Of a stretch of 57,098 nucleotides of DNA, positions 15,832-24,250 are shown in pieces. Source of the DNA: JAMIFN01 sp035906235 (GTDB lineage Bacteria; Pseudomonadota; Gammaproteobacteria; Burkholderiales; Burkholderiaceae_C). The notes below the pieces were generated by a model. That model ran no database searches, was not told the DNA's origin, and saw only the letters and a program-made list of their open reading frames with translations. The stretch covers positions 1-57,098 of the forward strand of contig JAMIFN010000036.1 in assembly GCA_035906235.1 (NCBI GenBank), read 5' to 3'. How positions within the stretch are numbered: the first letter of the stretch is position 1; every line of letters starts with the position of its first letter. The position numbers were made by a program, and so were the translations under genes.

Positions 15832-15926
15832 CCCGCCCCTGCCTTCGCAGGGGAAGGCTCTGCGCGGGAATGACGAGGGCAGGAATGACTGCTGCTGGAA
15901 TGACGGCTGCTGGAATGGCATTTTCT
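15832..15926. repeat. Decayed GGAATGAC repeat with four 15-bp tandem units
   Basis: A hairpin CCCCTGC-CTTC-GCAGGGG (15836-15853) is followed by four 15-bp units at 15867-15926 (GGAATGACGAGGGCA, GGAATGACTGCTGCT, GGAATGACGGCTGCT, GGAATGGCATTTTCT). The flanking ACTCCCGC and GCGGGAATGACG pieces resemble a widespread bacterial palindromic repeat that has expanded internally. It lies just beyond the alr stop codon. The rest of 15580-15952 holds copy 4 of the dispersed repeat and no gene. Confidence 0.6.
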
Positions 15927-15952
15927 GGTGCCCGTCCTGCTGGCGGGTCGGA

Positions 15953-17065
15953 CTAAACCACCTGCACAGGCACACGGCGGTTCAGCCCGCACATCAGCTC
16001 ATAACCCAAGGTGCCCGAGGCGGCGGCGATGGTGTCTATGGAAACGATGGCGCCATTGTCGGCCTGCCCCCATAGGGTGACGGCGCTGCCATAGCCCGCA
16101 GTGGGCAGCTCGCTCAAATCCACCGCCAGCATGTCCATGCTGACGCGCCCCAAGGTGCGGCTGGGCAGACCATCCACCAAAATCGGCGTACCTGTGGGTG
16201 TGGTGCGTGGGTAGCCGTCGGCATAGCCGCAGGCGACGATGCCTATGCGCATGGCGCGATCGGCGGTAAAGACGGAGCCATAGCCCACGGTATCGCCCGC
16301 CTGCAGGTTTTGTACCGCAATGATGCGGCTGTGCAAACTCATGGCGGGCAGCAGGCCCCAATCGGCGGCGCTGTGGCTGGCGGCGTCTGGCGTTGATCCA
16401 TACAGCGCAATGCCCGCGCGCACCCAGTCGGCGCCTAGCTGCGGGTAGCGCAGCAGGGCGGCGCTATTGGCTAGGCTGACTTCGCCGCTTAAATCGCGCG
16501 TTGTTTGCAGAAAAGTTTGCACTTGATAGTCTGCGCCTTCGTGCATCTGCCCATCAGCGCCCAAACGCTGGCCATCGGCATCGCTCAAATGCGTCATCAA
16601 GCTGATTTCATCCACCTGTGGCAGGGCGGCCAAGCGGGTGTAGGCGCTGCGAAAGGCGGCGGGCGTAAAGCCTAGGCGGTTCATGCCGCTATTCATTTTG
16701 AGGAAAACGCGGTGCGGCTCGTGCGTTTTGTGCGCGGCCAACATGTCGATCTGCTCGCTGCAGTGAATGACATGCCAGAGTTTTAGGCGCGAACACTGTT
16801 CTAAATCACGCGGCTCAAACACGCCCTCAATCAGCAAAATCGGACCGCGCCAGCCCAAATCGCGCAGGGTTTGTGCTTCGTGCAATTCCAGCAGGGCAAA
16901 GCCGTCGGCGCCGCGCAGTGCCTCAAAAGCATGGGTTATGCCGTGGCCGTAGGCGTCGGCCTTGATGGTGGCCCAGACCTTGGCATCGCCACTAGCGGTG
17001 CGCACACGCTGCAAATTGTGCGTCAGGTGTGCTGGATGGATCTGGGCTTGAATCTGGCGAGGCAT
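15953..17065 (-). CDS. alr: Alanine racemase
   Basis: 370 residues from the ATG at 17065 (MPRQIQAQIHPAHLTHNL); an in-frame TTG three codons upstream is less likely. It is a fold-type III PLP enzyme that makes D-alanine for peptidoglycan. The PLP lysine is in WATIKADAYGHG (residue 35 from this start), and the second catalytic base, Tyr, is in ACGYADGYPR. The block FLKMNSGMNRLGF is also typical. In related bacteria alr often neighbours lplT; here lplT lies 20 kb away. The 63-residue YqaE-like gene precedes it on the same strand, about 50 bp away. Confidence 0.96.
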   Translation of the reverse strand: MPRQIQAQIHPAHLTHNLQRVRTASGDAKVWATIKADAYGHGITHAFEALRGADGFALLELHEAQTLRDLGWRGPILLIEGVFEPRDLEQCSRLKLWHVIHCSEQIDMLAAHKTHEPHRVFLKMNSGMNRLGFTPAAFRSAYTRLAALPQVDEISLMTHLSDADGQRLGADGQMHEGADYQVQTFLQTTRDLSGEVSLANSAALLRYPQLGADWVRAGIALYGSTPDAASHSAADWGLLPAMSLHSRIIAVQNLQAGDTVGYGSVFTADRAMRIGIVACGYADGYPRTTPTGTPILVDGLPSRTLGRVSMDMLAVDLSELPTAGYGSAVTLWGQADNGAIVSIDTIAAASGTLGYELMCGLNRRVPVQVV

Positions 17066-17117
17066 AGTGGGCAAACAAAGCGGCAGGGGGCTGAGGCTAG
17101 GGTAGGTGGCTTAGGGC

Positions 17118-17309
17118 TTAGCGTTGTGCCAAAGCCTTCTCGATTTTTTGGTCGGTTTTGTACTGGCTCAGCGCATAAACCGCCCAAATCGCCGCTGGCA
17201 GCCACCCGATCAGGGTGATTTGCAAAATCAAACACATGATGCCCGCCAAGGGGCGACCTATGGTGAAAAAGGCCAAAAAGGGCAGAAAAATAGCGAGAAC
17301 TAAACGCAA
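17118..17309 (-). CDS. YqaE/Pmp3-family small membrane protein (TTG start)
   Basis: The frame is open to 17447, but the family region is MRLVLAIFLPFLAFFTIGRP, then GIMCLILQITLIGWLPAAIW, then AVYALSQYKTD. This gives 63 residues with two membrane spans and a Gly-Trp-Lle/Pro turn, the pattern of YqaE/Pmp3 proteins (UPF0057). I prefer the TTG at 17309 because a TTGGAG ribosome-binding site lies 6 bp ahead and the start then aligns with the family; a TTG at 17321 is an alternative. Members are linked to membrane potential and salt or cold stress in yeast and plants; the bacterial role is unclear. Confidence 0.78.
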   Translation of the reverse strand: MRLVLAIFLPFLAFFTIGRPLAGIMCLILQITLIGWLPAAIWAVYALSQYKTDQKIEKALAQR

Positions 17310-17382
17310 AACGGTCTCCAAAAACGAAAGCTGAAATTGTAGCGAAGCTGCCCTTATGCAAGGCACTTTCACGGACGGCCGC

Positions 17383-19362
17383 TTACTGCCTAGCCAACGC
17401 ATCCACAGGGTTGAGTTTGGCCGCGCTGCGGGCTGGCAAAAAGCCAAACACCACGCCGATCAAGGTCGAGCTGGCAAAGGCCGCCACGATGGAAGTGCTG
17501 GAGAAACTCATGCGGAAGTTGCCGCCGCTAACTTGGTCAAACAGTGCGCCTATGCCCAGCGCCAGGGCTATGCCGAGCAAGCCGCCCAGCAAACAGACCA
17601 AAACGGCTTCAATCAAAAACTGCTGCAAGATGTCGCTTTGCCTTGCACCTACAGCCATGCGCACGCCAATTTCCTGCGTGCGTTCGGTCACGCTGACCAA
17701 CATGATATTCATCACGCCTATGCCGCCCACCACCAGCGAAATCACGGCAATGGCCGAAATCAGCAGCGTCATGGTGGCGGTGGTTTTTTCCACCGTTTGC
17801 TTGATGGAGTCGCTACTCATGGTGAAAAAGTCTTTGCTGCCGTGGCGCTGGCTCAGCATTTCGGTAATGGCAGCGTCGGCGGCGGGGTTGGATTGCCCGT
17901 CTTTGACCCGCACGGTGATGCTGCGCAAAGTGCTCGTGCCCAAGATGCGCGACATGACGGTGGTGTAAGGCAGCCAGATATTGAGCGCATCGGGGTTGCC
18001 AAAGGGGCTGTCTTTAGGCGCGGTCACGCCAATAATTCGCACGGGCACGCCCCCCAGCAACAGCACTTTGCCCACGGGGTTTTCGCCGTTTTCAAACAAA
18101 GCTGCTTGGGTGTTGGGGTCTATCACCGCGTCTTGCGCTTGTTGGCGCACACTGCGCTCATCAAAAGCTATGCCATTGGCTATTTCATAAGCCATGGCGC
18201 GGAAATAGGCCTGCCCTACGCCGTTGATATTGGCAGTTTTTTCGGCATTGCGATAACGCGCTGTGCGACTGGTTTGCACCCCTGGACTGACGGCCTCTAG
18301 ATAGGGCAGCGATTCCAAGGCTTTGGCATCACTAGGCACCAGAGTTTGGATGCGGCTAGCCGTGCGGTCGCCAAAGCCTGCGCCCGGGCGGATGTCTATG
18401 GTGTTGGTGCCCATGCCGCTGATGTCGGCCAAGATGCGTTCGCGCGAGCCTTGCCCTAGCGCCACCACCGACACCACCGACGCAATACCAATGATGATGC
18501 CCAGCATGGTCAGCAGGGTGCGCAATTTGTGCGCCACCATGGCGCGCACGGCCATACCAAAGGACTCATGCAAGCGCCCCAAGGCCGCCAGCCAAGGGCT
18601 GCGAGTGCCGGCTTTTTTTGCTATGGTTTGCGTAGCTGCTTGGGCAGGTTTTTCGGCCTCAAATCGAGATTTCTTATCTAAAATGATGCGCCCATCAGCA
18701 ATTTCGATGATGCGCTGCGCGTGCGCCGCCACCTTGGCATCGTGCGTGACCAAAATGATGGTGTGGCCTTCGGCGTGCAGCTCTTGCAAGATGCGCATCA
18801 CCTCTTCGCCGCTGCTGCTGTCGAGCGCGCCCGTCGGTTCGTCGGCCAAAATCACATCGCCGCCATTCATCAGCGCCCGTGCGATCGAGACGCGCTGCTG
18901 CTGCCCGCCAGACAACTGCCCAGGTTTGTTGCCCAGTTTTTCAGCCAACCCCAGGCGCGTGAGCAGCGCTTGCGCGCGGCTGTGGCGCTGTTCGGGTGCA
19001 GTGCCCGCGTAAATGGCAGGAATCTCGACATTGCCCACCGCGTTTAAATCGCCCATGAGGTGATAACGCTGGAAGATAAAGCCAAAATGCTCGCGCCGCA
19101 GGCATGCCAGTTCATCGGCTGCCATGCTGCGGGTTTCTTTGCCCGCCACCAGGTAGCTGCCGCGCGTGGGGTTGTCTAGGCAGCCCAAGATATTCATCAG
19201 GGTGGATTTGCCCGAACCCGATGCGCCGATGATGGCCACCATCTCGCCCGCATGGATGTCTAAATCGATGCCTTTGAGCACCGCCACCACTTCGTCACCC
19301 GCAGGAAACTCGCGCACTAGGCCGCGCACTTGCAGCAAAGCAGTTGGGGTTTGGGTGTTCAT
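17383..19362 (-). CDS. macB: MacB-type ABC transporter, ATPase-permease fusion
   Basis: 659 residues. The N-terminal ABC domain (about 1-230) has Walker A GASGSGKST (from 46), signature LSGGQQQR and Walker B VILADEP. It is followed by one membrane span near 270-300, a large periplasmic domain, and three C-terminal spans of the FtsX-like fold (ERTQEIGVRMAVGARQSDIL). MacB works with MacA and an outer-membrane TolC-type channel to export macrolides, siderophore-like peptides or protoporphyrin by a mechanotransmission mechanism. It lies 9 bp after macA on the same strand, so the two form an operon. No TolC homologue is present in the window. Confidence 0.95.
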   Translation of the reverse strand: MNTQTPTALLQVRGLVREFPAGDEVVAVLKGIDLDIHAGEMVAIIGASGSGKSTLMNILGCLDNPTRGSYLVAGKETRSMAADELACLRREHFGFIFQRYHLMGDLNAVGNVEIPAIYAGTAPEQRHSRAQALLTRLGLAEKLGNKPGQLSGGQQQRVSIARALMNGGDVILADEPTGALDSSSGEEVMRILQELHAEGHTIILVTHDAKVAAHAQRIIEIADGRIILDKKSRFEAEKPAQAATQTIAKKAGTRSPWLAALGRLHESFGMAVRAMVAHKLRTLLTMLGIIIGIASVVSVVALGQGSRERILADISGMGTNTIDIRPGAGFGDRTASRIQTLVPSDAKALESLPYLEAVSPGVQTSRTARYRNAEKTANINGVGQAYFRAMAYEIANGIAFDERSVRQQAQDAVIDPNTQAALFENGENPVGKVLLLGGVPVRIIGVTAPKDSPFGNPDALNIWLPYTTVMSRILGTSTLRSITVRVKDGQSNPAADAAITEMLSQRHGSKDFFTMSSDSIKQTVEKTTATMTLLISAIAVISLVVGGIGVMNIMLVSVTERTQEIGVRMAVGARQSDILQQFLIEAVLVCLLGGLLGIALALGIGALFDQVSGGNFRMSFSSTSIVAAFASSTLIGVVFGFLPARSAAKLNPVDALARQ

Positions 19363-19371
19363 GCGGGCGCC

Positions 19372-20568
19372 TTAAAACATCCGCATGCCACGGCGATTGT
19401 TATTGCCCGCGCCGCTGCCTTGCGCTGCGTCACCCACCACCAGTTGTTCGCCTTCTTTGAGTCCGTCCAAAACTTGCGCTTGGATGCGGTTATTCAGGCC
19501 AATGTGAATTTTTCGTTCGCTGATTTGCTGCCGGCCTTTTTCGCCTGTAGCCACGCGCACGGTGTAGCTGCCGTCCTTGGCGCGGCGCCCCAGCACGCCA
19601 GCGGGGATAAGCAAAGCGTTGTCCACTTTTTGCAGGGTGATAGAAACCTGCGCCGTCATGGAGATGCGCAGCTTGCCATCGGGGTTGGGTACATCTAATA
19701 AGCCGTTGTAATAAATGGCATTGGTGTTGCCACTGCTGGCGGCTTGCCCTGTGCTGGTGGCCATATCCACCGGGCCTGGCTCAATCGCGCGCAGGCTGGC
19801 GCTATAGCGTTTGTCAGGCTCGCCCAGCAGGGTGAAAGTCGCCGCCATGCCGGGGTGCACGCGCGGCACATCGGCTTCAGAGACTTGCGCCTCTATCGTC
19901 ATGGTGGATAAATCGGCCAGTTTGATGATGGTGGGCGCGGTTTGGTTGGCGTTGAGCGTCATGCCCTCGTCGGTGACGATGGCTACCACTACCCCATCCA
20001 TGGGTGCGGTGATGCGGGTGTAGCCCAAATTGGTGTGCGCAGTTTGGGCGCGCACGGTGTATTGCTCGATTTGTGCTTTCGCGGCCTCTACATCGGCTTG
20101 CGCGGTATCCAAACTGGTTTGAAATTGCACCAAGGCGCTTTGGGCAATAAAACCTTGTTTGGCGAGCGTTTGTTGCTGCGCTAAATCGCGCTGTGCTTTA
20201 GCTAAAGAGGCTTGTTTAGATGCCAATGCAGCTTTAGCTGCGGCCAATTGTGCCTCTGCGTCTTTGACGGCATTGCTTTGTGTGGCCGAATCGATTTCAG
20301 CCACCAATTGCCCCAGCTTTACCGCATCCCCCAGCTTCACATACAAGTGTTTGACTTGGCCTGAAACCTGCGCCCCCACATTGATCAGCTTAGCCGCCTC
20401 TATCGTGCCCGAAGCCAGCACTGCGTCTTCCAGCGTGCCGCGTTCTACGGGCGCAGTCAGCACATCGGGCGTGGCTTGCTTTTGGCTTTGTGCGCTGCGG
20501 TAATACAGCAGCGCCGCCAGCAGCGACAAGCCAGCGATCAGGGTGAACCAAAGGCGACGCGATTTCAT
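19372..20568 (-). CDS. macA: MacA-type periplasmic adaptor of an efflux pump
   Basis: 398 residues from the ATG at 20568 (MKSRRLWFTLIAGLSLLAAL), which gives a clear N-terminal membrane anchor; the open extension upstream is 16 codons. The mature part has a lipoyl/barrel-sandwich segment (TIEAAKLINVGAQVSGQVKH), a coiled-coil hairpin rich in Ala, Gln and Lys (about 95-180), a second lipoyl half (LGYTRITAPMDGVVVAIV) and a beta-barrel. The end is Gly/Asn/Arg-rich. Adaptors of this RND/MFP family bridge MacB and the outer-membrane channel. It is directly upstream of macB. Confidence 0.93.
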   Translation of the reverse strand: MKSRRLWFTLIAGLSLLAALLYYRSAQSQKQATPDVLTAPVERGTLEDAVLASGTIEAAKLINVGAQVSGQVKHLYVKLGDAVKLGQLVAEIDSATQSNAVKDAEAQLAAAKAALASKQASLAKAQRDLAQQQTLAKQGFIAQSALVQFQTSLDTAQADVEAAKAQIEQYTVRAQTAHTNLGYTRITAPMDGVVVAIVTDEGMTLNANQTAPTIIKLADLSTMTIEAQVSEADVPRVHPGMAATFTLLGEPDKRYSASLRAIEPGPVDMATSTGQAASSGNTNAIYYNGLLDVPNPDGKLRISMTAQVSITLQKVDNALLIPAGVLGRRAKDGSYTVRVATGEKGRQQISERKIHIGLNNRIQAQVLDGLKEGEQLVVGDAAQGSGAGNNNRRGMRMF

Positions 20569-20815
20569 CAATATACCTACTACTCTGTGAAGAATGGGGC
20601 ATGGTAGCGCAAGCACGCCCTCCCCTATTAGGCCAAGCGCCTAGGTGCGTGTCCCATCACACCTCGTTTTACACGGCTTTACCGGCATTTACCGCCCGTG
20701 CCCGCGTGCACCAAGCAACTTTACGCAAGCGCCATCGCCGCAGTTTGCTTGGCGCACAGTAGGCTCGTCCCTCAGCGCATAATTTGCGCCACCATCAACT
20801 CCTAGGGTTAGCGCC

Positions 20816-21298
20816 ATGAGCACCAGTATTTATGATTTCTCTGCCCCCGATATCGCCGGCAATGTGGTGGATTTTGCCCAGTTTCGCGGCAAGCCCGTGC
20901 TGATTATCAACACCGCCAGCGCCTGCGGTTTTACGCCGCAGTTTGCGGGGTTAGAGGCGCTGCACCAGCAGTACAAAGATCGGGGTTTGGTGGTGCTGGG
21001 TTTTCCTTGCAACCAGTTTGGCGGGCAAGACCCTAAAGCGAATGAAGAGATTGCGCAGTTTTGCCAGATGAATTACGGCGTGGATTTTTTGATGATGGGC
21101 AAGATTGAGGTCAATGGCGCCAACGCGCATCCGATTTATCAATGGCTTAAGGGCGAGAAGCCCGGCATTTTGGGCACCGAGGGCATTAAGTGGAATTTCA
21201 CCAAGTTTTTGCTGGATAAAAACGGCCAGGTGATAGGCCGCTATGCCCCCACAGACAAGCCCGTTTCGCTGGCCAAAGACATTGAAGCGGCACTGTAA
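20816..21298 (+). CDS. Glutathione peroxidase-family thiol peroxidase
   Basis: 160 residues. The catalytic Cys lies in NTASACGFTPQFAGLE (Cys about residue 36). Gln and Trp of the active site are in GFPCNQFGGQDP and IKWNFTKFLLD. Bacterial GPx enzymes of the BtuE/BsaA type reduce peroxides and usually use thioredoxin. It is cytosolic, with no signal peptide. It stands alone between the divergent macA and pheS, about 98 bp before pheS. The 20569-20815 gap holds no other gene. Confidence 0.93.
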   Translation: MSTSIYDFSAPDIAGNVVDFAQFRGKPVLIINTASACGFTPQFAGLEALHQQYKDRGLVVLGFPCNQFGGQDPKANEEIAQFCQMNYGVDFLMMGKIEVNGANAHPIYQWLKGEKPGILGTEGIKWNFTKFLLDKNGQVIGRYAPTDKPVSLAKDIEAAL

Positions 21299-21396
21299 AA
21301 TCGCCGCAGTTTTTCTGGCCTTACGCCGCCTGCCGCCGCTGGTGTTTGCTGGTGGCTGCAGGCTGTTGATTTTTTTGTGTTTTGAGTTGATGCCCC

Positions 21397-22464
21397 ATGT
21401 CTGATCTTGCCGCCCTGATTGCCCAAGCGCAAACGGCTTTTGCCCACGCCGCCACCCCCGCTGATTTAGAAAACGCCAAGGCTTTGTTTTTGGGCAAAAC
21501 GGGCAGCATTACCGAGCTGATGAAGGGCATGGGCGCGCTCAGCGTGGAAGAAAAAAAGACCCGTGGCGCCGAGATCAACAAGGCCAAGCAAGCGATTGAA
21601 GCGGCGCTGGGCGAGCGCCGCCAGGCCCTGGCCGATGCCGTTATGCAGGCGCAGCTTAAAGCGCAGGCGCTGGATGTGAGCCTGCCCGGGCGCAGCCGCC
21701 ACCAGGGCAGCTTGCACCCCATTAGCCTGGCGTGGCAGCGCATTGAGCAGATTTTTGGCAGCATGGGTTTTGATGTGGCCGATGGCCCCGAAATTGAAAC
21801 CGACTGGTTCAACTTTACGGCGCTGAACAATCCGCCCAATCACCCTGCGCGCTCGATGCAAGACACTTTTTATGTGGATATGCAGGGCGCAGACGGCCAG
21901 CCCTATTGCCTGCGCACGCACACCAGCCCCATGCAGATTCGCTATGCGCGCGCTTTTGCCGAAGAGCAGTTGCCCAAGCTGAAAGCGGGCGAGCTGGCCG
22001 AGCTGCGGGTGATTGCGCCCGGGCGCACTTATCGCGTGGATTCAGACGCGACGCATTCGCCCATGTTCCACCAGGTTGAAGGCTTGTGGCTGGGGGATAC
22101 GCAGGCGGGCGCGGGCGTGAGTTTTCGCGATTTGAAGGCGGTGTATTTGGATTTTTGCCGCGCTTTTTTTGAAAGCGACGATTTGCAACTGCGCTTTCGC
22201 CCTAGCTATTTCCCCTTTACCGAGCCTAGCGCCGAGATCGACATTGCCTTTAGCACAGGGCCACTGGCTGGGCGCTGGCTAGAGGTGGCGGGCAGTGGCC
22301 AGGTACACCCCGAGGTCATCAAAAACATGGGGCTAGACCCTGAACGCTTTATCGGCTTTGCCTTTGGCTCGGGCATAGACCGCCTGGCTATGCTGCGCTA
22401 TGGCGTGAACGATTTGCGCCAGTTTTTCGACAATGATGTGCGCTTTTTGAAGCAGTTTGCCTGA
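21397..22464 (+). CDS. pheS: Phenylalanine-tRNA ligase alpha subunit
   Basis: 355 residues, the catalytic subunit of the (alpha-beta)2 class II enzyme. An N-terminal coiled-coil (about 1-90) is followed by the class II motifs: HPISLAWQRIEQIFGSMGF, then the motif 2 region TYRVDSDATHSPMFHQVEG, and motif 3 GSGIDRLAMLRYGVNDLRQF. Length is normal. The beta subunit gene pheT, which nearly always follows directly, is absent; a dispersed repeat and a carboxylesterase gene follow instead. The rplT neighbour upstream is also missing. A pheT elsewhere in the genome is required for function. Confidence 0.97.
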   Translation: MSDLAALIAQAQTAFAHAATPADLENAKALFLGKTGSITELMKGMGALSVEEKKTRGAEINKAKQAIEAALGERRQALADAVMQAQLKAQALDVSLPGRSRHQGSLHPISLAWQRIEQIFGSMGFDVADGPEIETDWFNFTALNNPPNHPARSMQDTFYVDMQGADGQPYCLRTHTSPMQIRYARAFAEEQLPKLKAGELAELRVIAPGRTYRVDSDATHSPMFHQVEGLWLGDTQAGAGVSFRDLKAVYLDFCRAFFESDDLQLRFRPSYFPFTEPSAEIDIAFSTGPLAGRWLEVAGSGQVHPEVIKNMGLDPERFIGFAFGSGIDRLAMLRYGVNDLRQFFDNDVRFLKQFA

Positions 22465-22465
22465 A

Positions 22466-22545
22466 ATAGCACTATTAAAAAGTGAGCTGCTCAGGCAGGT
22501 TTTACGGCCTAAAAGCCCAAAAACACCCTGAAAATACGCCTAAAA
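22466..22545 (+). repeat. Dispersed AGGCAGG-family repeat, copy 5
   Basis: A full copy reading AAGTGAGCTGCTCAGGCAGG then TTTTACGGCCTAAAAG and AAAAACACCCTGAAAA. It begins two bases after the pheS stop codon, exactly where pheT would be expected, and ends just before the ribosome-binding site of the carboxylesterase gene. Confidence 0.88.
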
Positions 22546-22570
22546 ATACGCATTAAGCGAGGAAGATGCC

Positions 22571-24241
22571 ATGCCCATGCTGCGCCGCCTGAAAAAAGCC
22601 TTGCTGTATGCAGGCGCAGGCCTTGTCCTCGTACTGTTGTTGGTGTTGTTGTACGGGGCGCTGCTGCAAACCGAGCTGGGGCGCAAGCACTTAAACAATG
22701 AAGCGCTGGCGCACACCAGCAACGGCTGGGTGCAGGGCTGGCGCTTGCCCGGGCACAGTGTGTTTGTCGGCATTCCTTATGCGCAAGCGCCTGTGGGTGC
22801 TTTGCGCTTTGCCGCGCCTCAGCCTGCTGTGGCCTGGGGCGGTACGCAGCAGGCGCTGCTGCCCAAACCCAGTTGCGCCCAGCCTGCCGTGCCCGAGCTG
22901 CGTGTGCCGCAAAGCACGGCTGAAGACTGCCTGGGGCTGAACATCTTTAAACCCGTTAACCACACGGGCAAACCCCTGCCCGTGATGCTGTGGCTGCACG
23001 GCGGCGGCTTTGTGATTGGCAGCGGCAATTTCACCCTGGCGGGCGAGCTGGCGCAGCGCGGTCAGGTGCTGGTGGTGGCCATCAATTACCGCTTGGGCGT
23101 GCTGGGCTTTTTGGCGCACCCTGCGCTGGGCGCAGAAGACGGCCGAGCTGTGGGCAATTACGGCCTGCTGGATCAGCAGATGGCTATCGACTGGGTGGGG
23201 CGCAATGCAGCGGCTTTTGGCGGCGATCCACGCAACATCACCCTATTTGGGCAATCGGCAGGCGGCAGCAGTGTGTGCGCGCAGCTGATGTCGCCCGCCA
23301 TGGCGGGCAAATTTCAGGCGGCGATTGTGCAAAGCGGGGTGTGCAGCACGCAGTTGATGCAAAGCATGCCTGATGCCCTGCAGTTGGGCGAAAAATTGGC
23401 GCAGCAAGTGGGCTGCCAGGGCCAGGGCAGAGACATCGCCGCCTGCCTGCGTGCGCAGCCGGTGGCAAAACTGCTGCCCCTGCTGGGCAAGGTGGGGGCA
23501 ACATCTGAAGTGCCGCTGCGCCCCGTCTATGGCAGCACCGTGTTGCCCGAAGCACCAGATGCGGCTTTTGCCAGCGGACACTTCCACCGCGTGCCCGTGA
23601 TGGTGGGCAGCACGCGCGATGAGGGCAGGATGCTGGTGGCGCTGGAAATCAACCAAGCCATTCAGCAAGGGCAAGCTGCCACACAGGCGATGCAGCCTGC
23701 GCAATTGCAAACCTACTTTCGCCGCGCAGTCACCGCCGCGCTGCAAGCGCACTACCCCCCCAAGGATTTTGCGGGAGATACGCGCTTGGCCTTTAGCGCC
23801 ATGCTGACGGATGGCTTGTTTGCCTGCAGCGCCGAGCAGATGCGCCAAGATTTAAGCCGACATGGCGTGGCGGTGTATGGCTATGAATTTGCCGAAGCGC
23901 CGCCCGGCAGTTTGATCAAAAACGACCAAAGCGGCGTGGTGCAAGGTGCCTACCACGGGGCGGAATTTGCCAGCTTGTTTTACTACCCATTCTTCAACTT
24001 GACACCCGTGCAAGCGCAATTGGCCGAGGATATGAAGGACTATTGGGCGAGCTTTGCGCGTGGGCATGCACCGCAAGCGCAACGCAAAGGCGCCGCAGCT
24101 TGGCCAGCTTACACGGCGGCGCAGCCTGCGGTACTGCAATTGCAAGCCAAGGGCAGTGTGCCTAGCCTAGACTTTGCCCAGCGTCACCGCTGTGCAGCAT
24201 GGCAGCCGGCAGCGGGCAGCGTGGGTGCTGAGGTTAAGTAA
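22571..24241 (+). CDS. Type-B carboxylesterase, membrane-anchored
   Basis: 556 residues of the alpha/beta-hydrolase carboxylesterase-B family. An N-terminal hydrophobic segment (about 11-30, LYAGAGLVLVLLLVLLYGAL) looks like a signal anchor. The catalytic Ser is in TLFGQSAGGSSV (Gln replaces the usual Glu of GESAGG), and the oxyanion hole is in WLHGGGFVIGS. A His candidate lies in VQGAYHGAEFASLF. The substrate cannot be told from sequence; family members cleave esters of short acids or xenobiotics. A GAGGAAG ribosome-binding site precedes the ATG. Convergent with trpD, 9 bp apart. Confidence 0.92.
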   Translation: MPMLRRLKKALLYAGAGLVLVLLLVLLYGALLQTELGRKHLNNEALAHTSNGWVQGWRLPGHSVFVGIPYAQAPVGALRFAAPQPAVAWGGTQQALLPKPSCAQPAVPELRVPQSTAEDCLGLNIFKPVNHTGKPLPVMLWLHGGGFVIGSGNFTLAGELAQRGQVLVVAINYRLGVLGFLAHPALGAEDGRAVGNYGLLDQQMAIDWVGRNAAAFGGDPRNITLFGQSAGGSSVCAQLMSPAMAGKFQAAIVQSGVCSTQLMQSMPDALQLGEKLAQQVGCQGQGRDIAACLRAQPVAKLLPLLGKVGATSEVPLRPVYGSTVLPEAPDAAFASGHFHRVPVMVGSTRDEGRMLVALEINQAIQQGQAATQAMQPAQLQTYFRRAVTAALQAHYPPKDFAGDTRLAFSAMLTDGLFACSAEQMRQDLSRHGVAVYGYEFAEAPPGSLIKNDQSGVVQGAYHGAEFASLFYYPFFNLTPVQAQLAEDMKDYWASFARGHAPQAQRKGAAAWPAYTAAQPAVLQLQAKGSVPSLDFAQRHRCAAWQPAAGSVGAEVK

Positions 24242-24250
24242 GTTGACTGG

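Noticed and set aside
17356..18300. Plus-strand ORF of 314 codons opposite macB
   Set aside because: Antisense shadow of macB, rich in His, Ala and Gln; no recognisable domain.
20569..20815. Gap between macA and gpx, checked for a divergent promoter or small gene
   Set aside because: A CATAAT box near 20780 has no acceptable -35 partner at the right distance, so no promoter is called.
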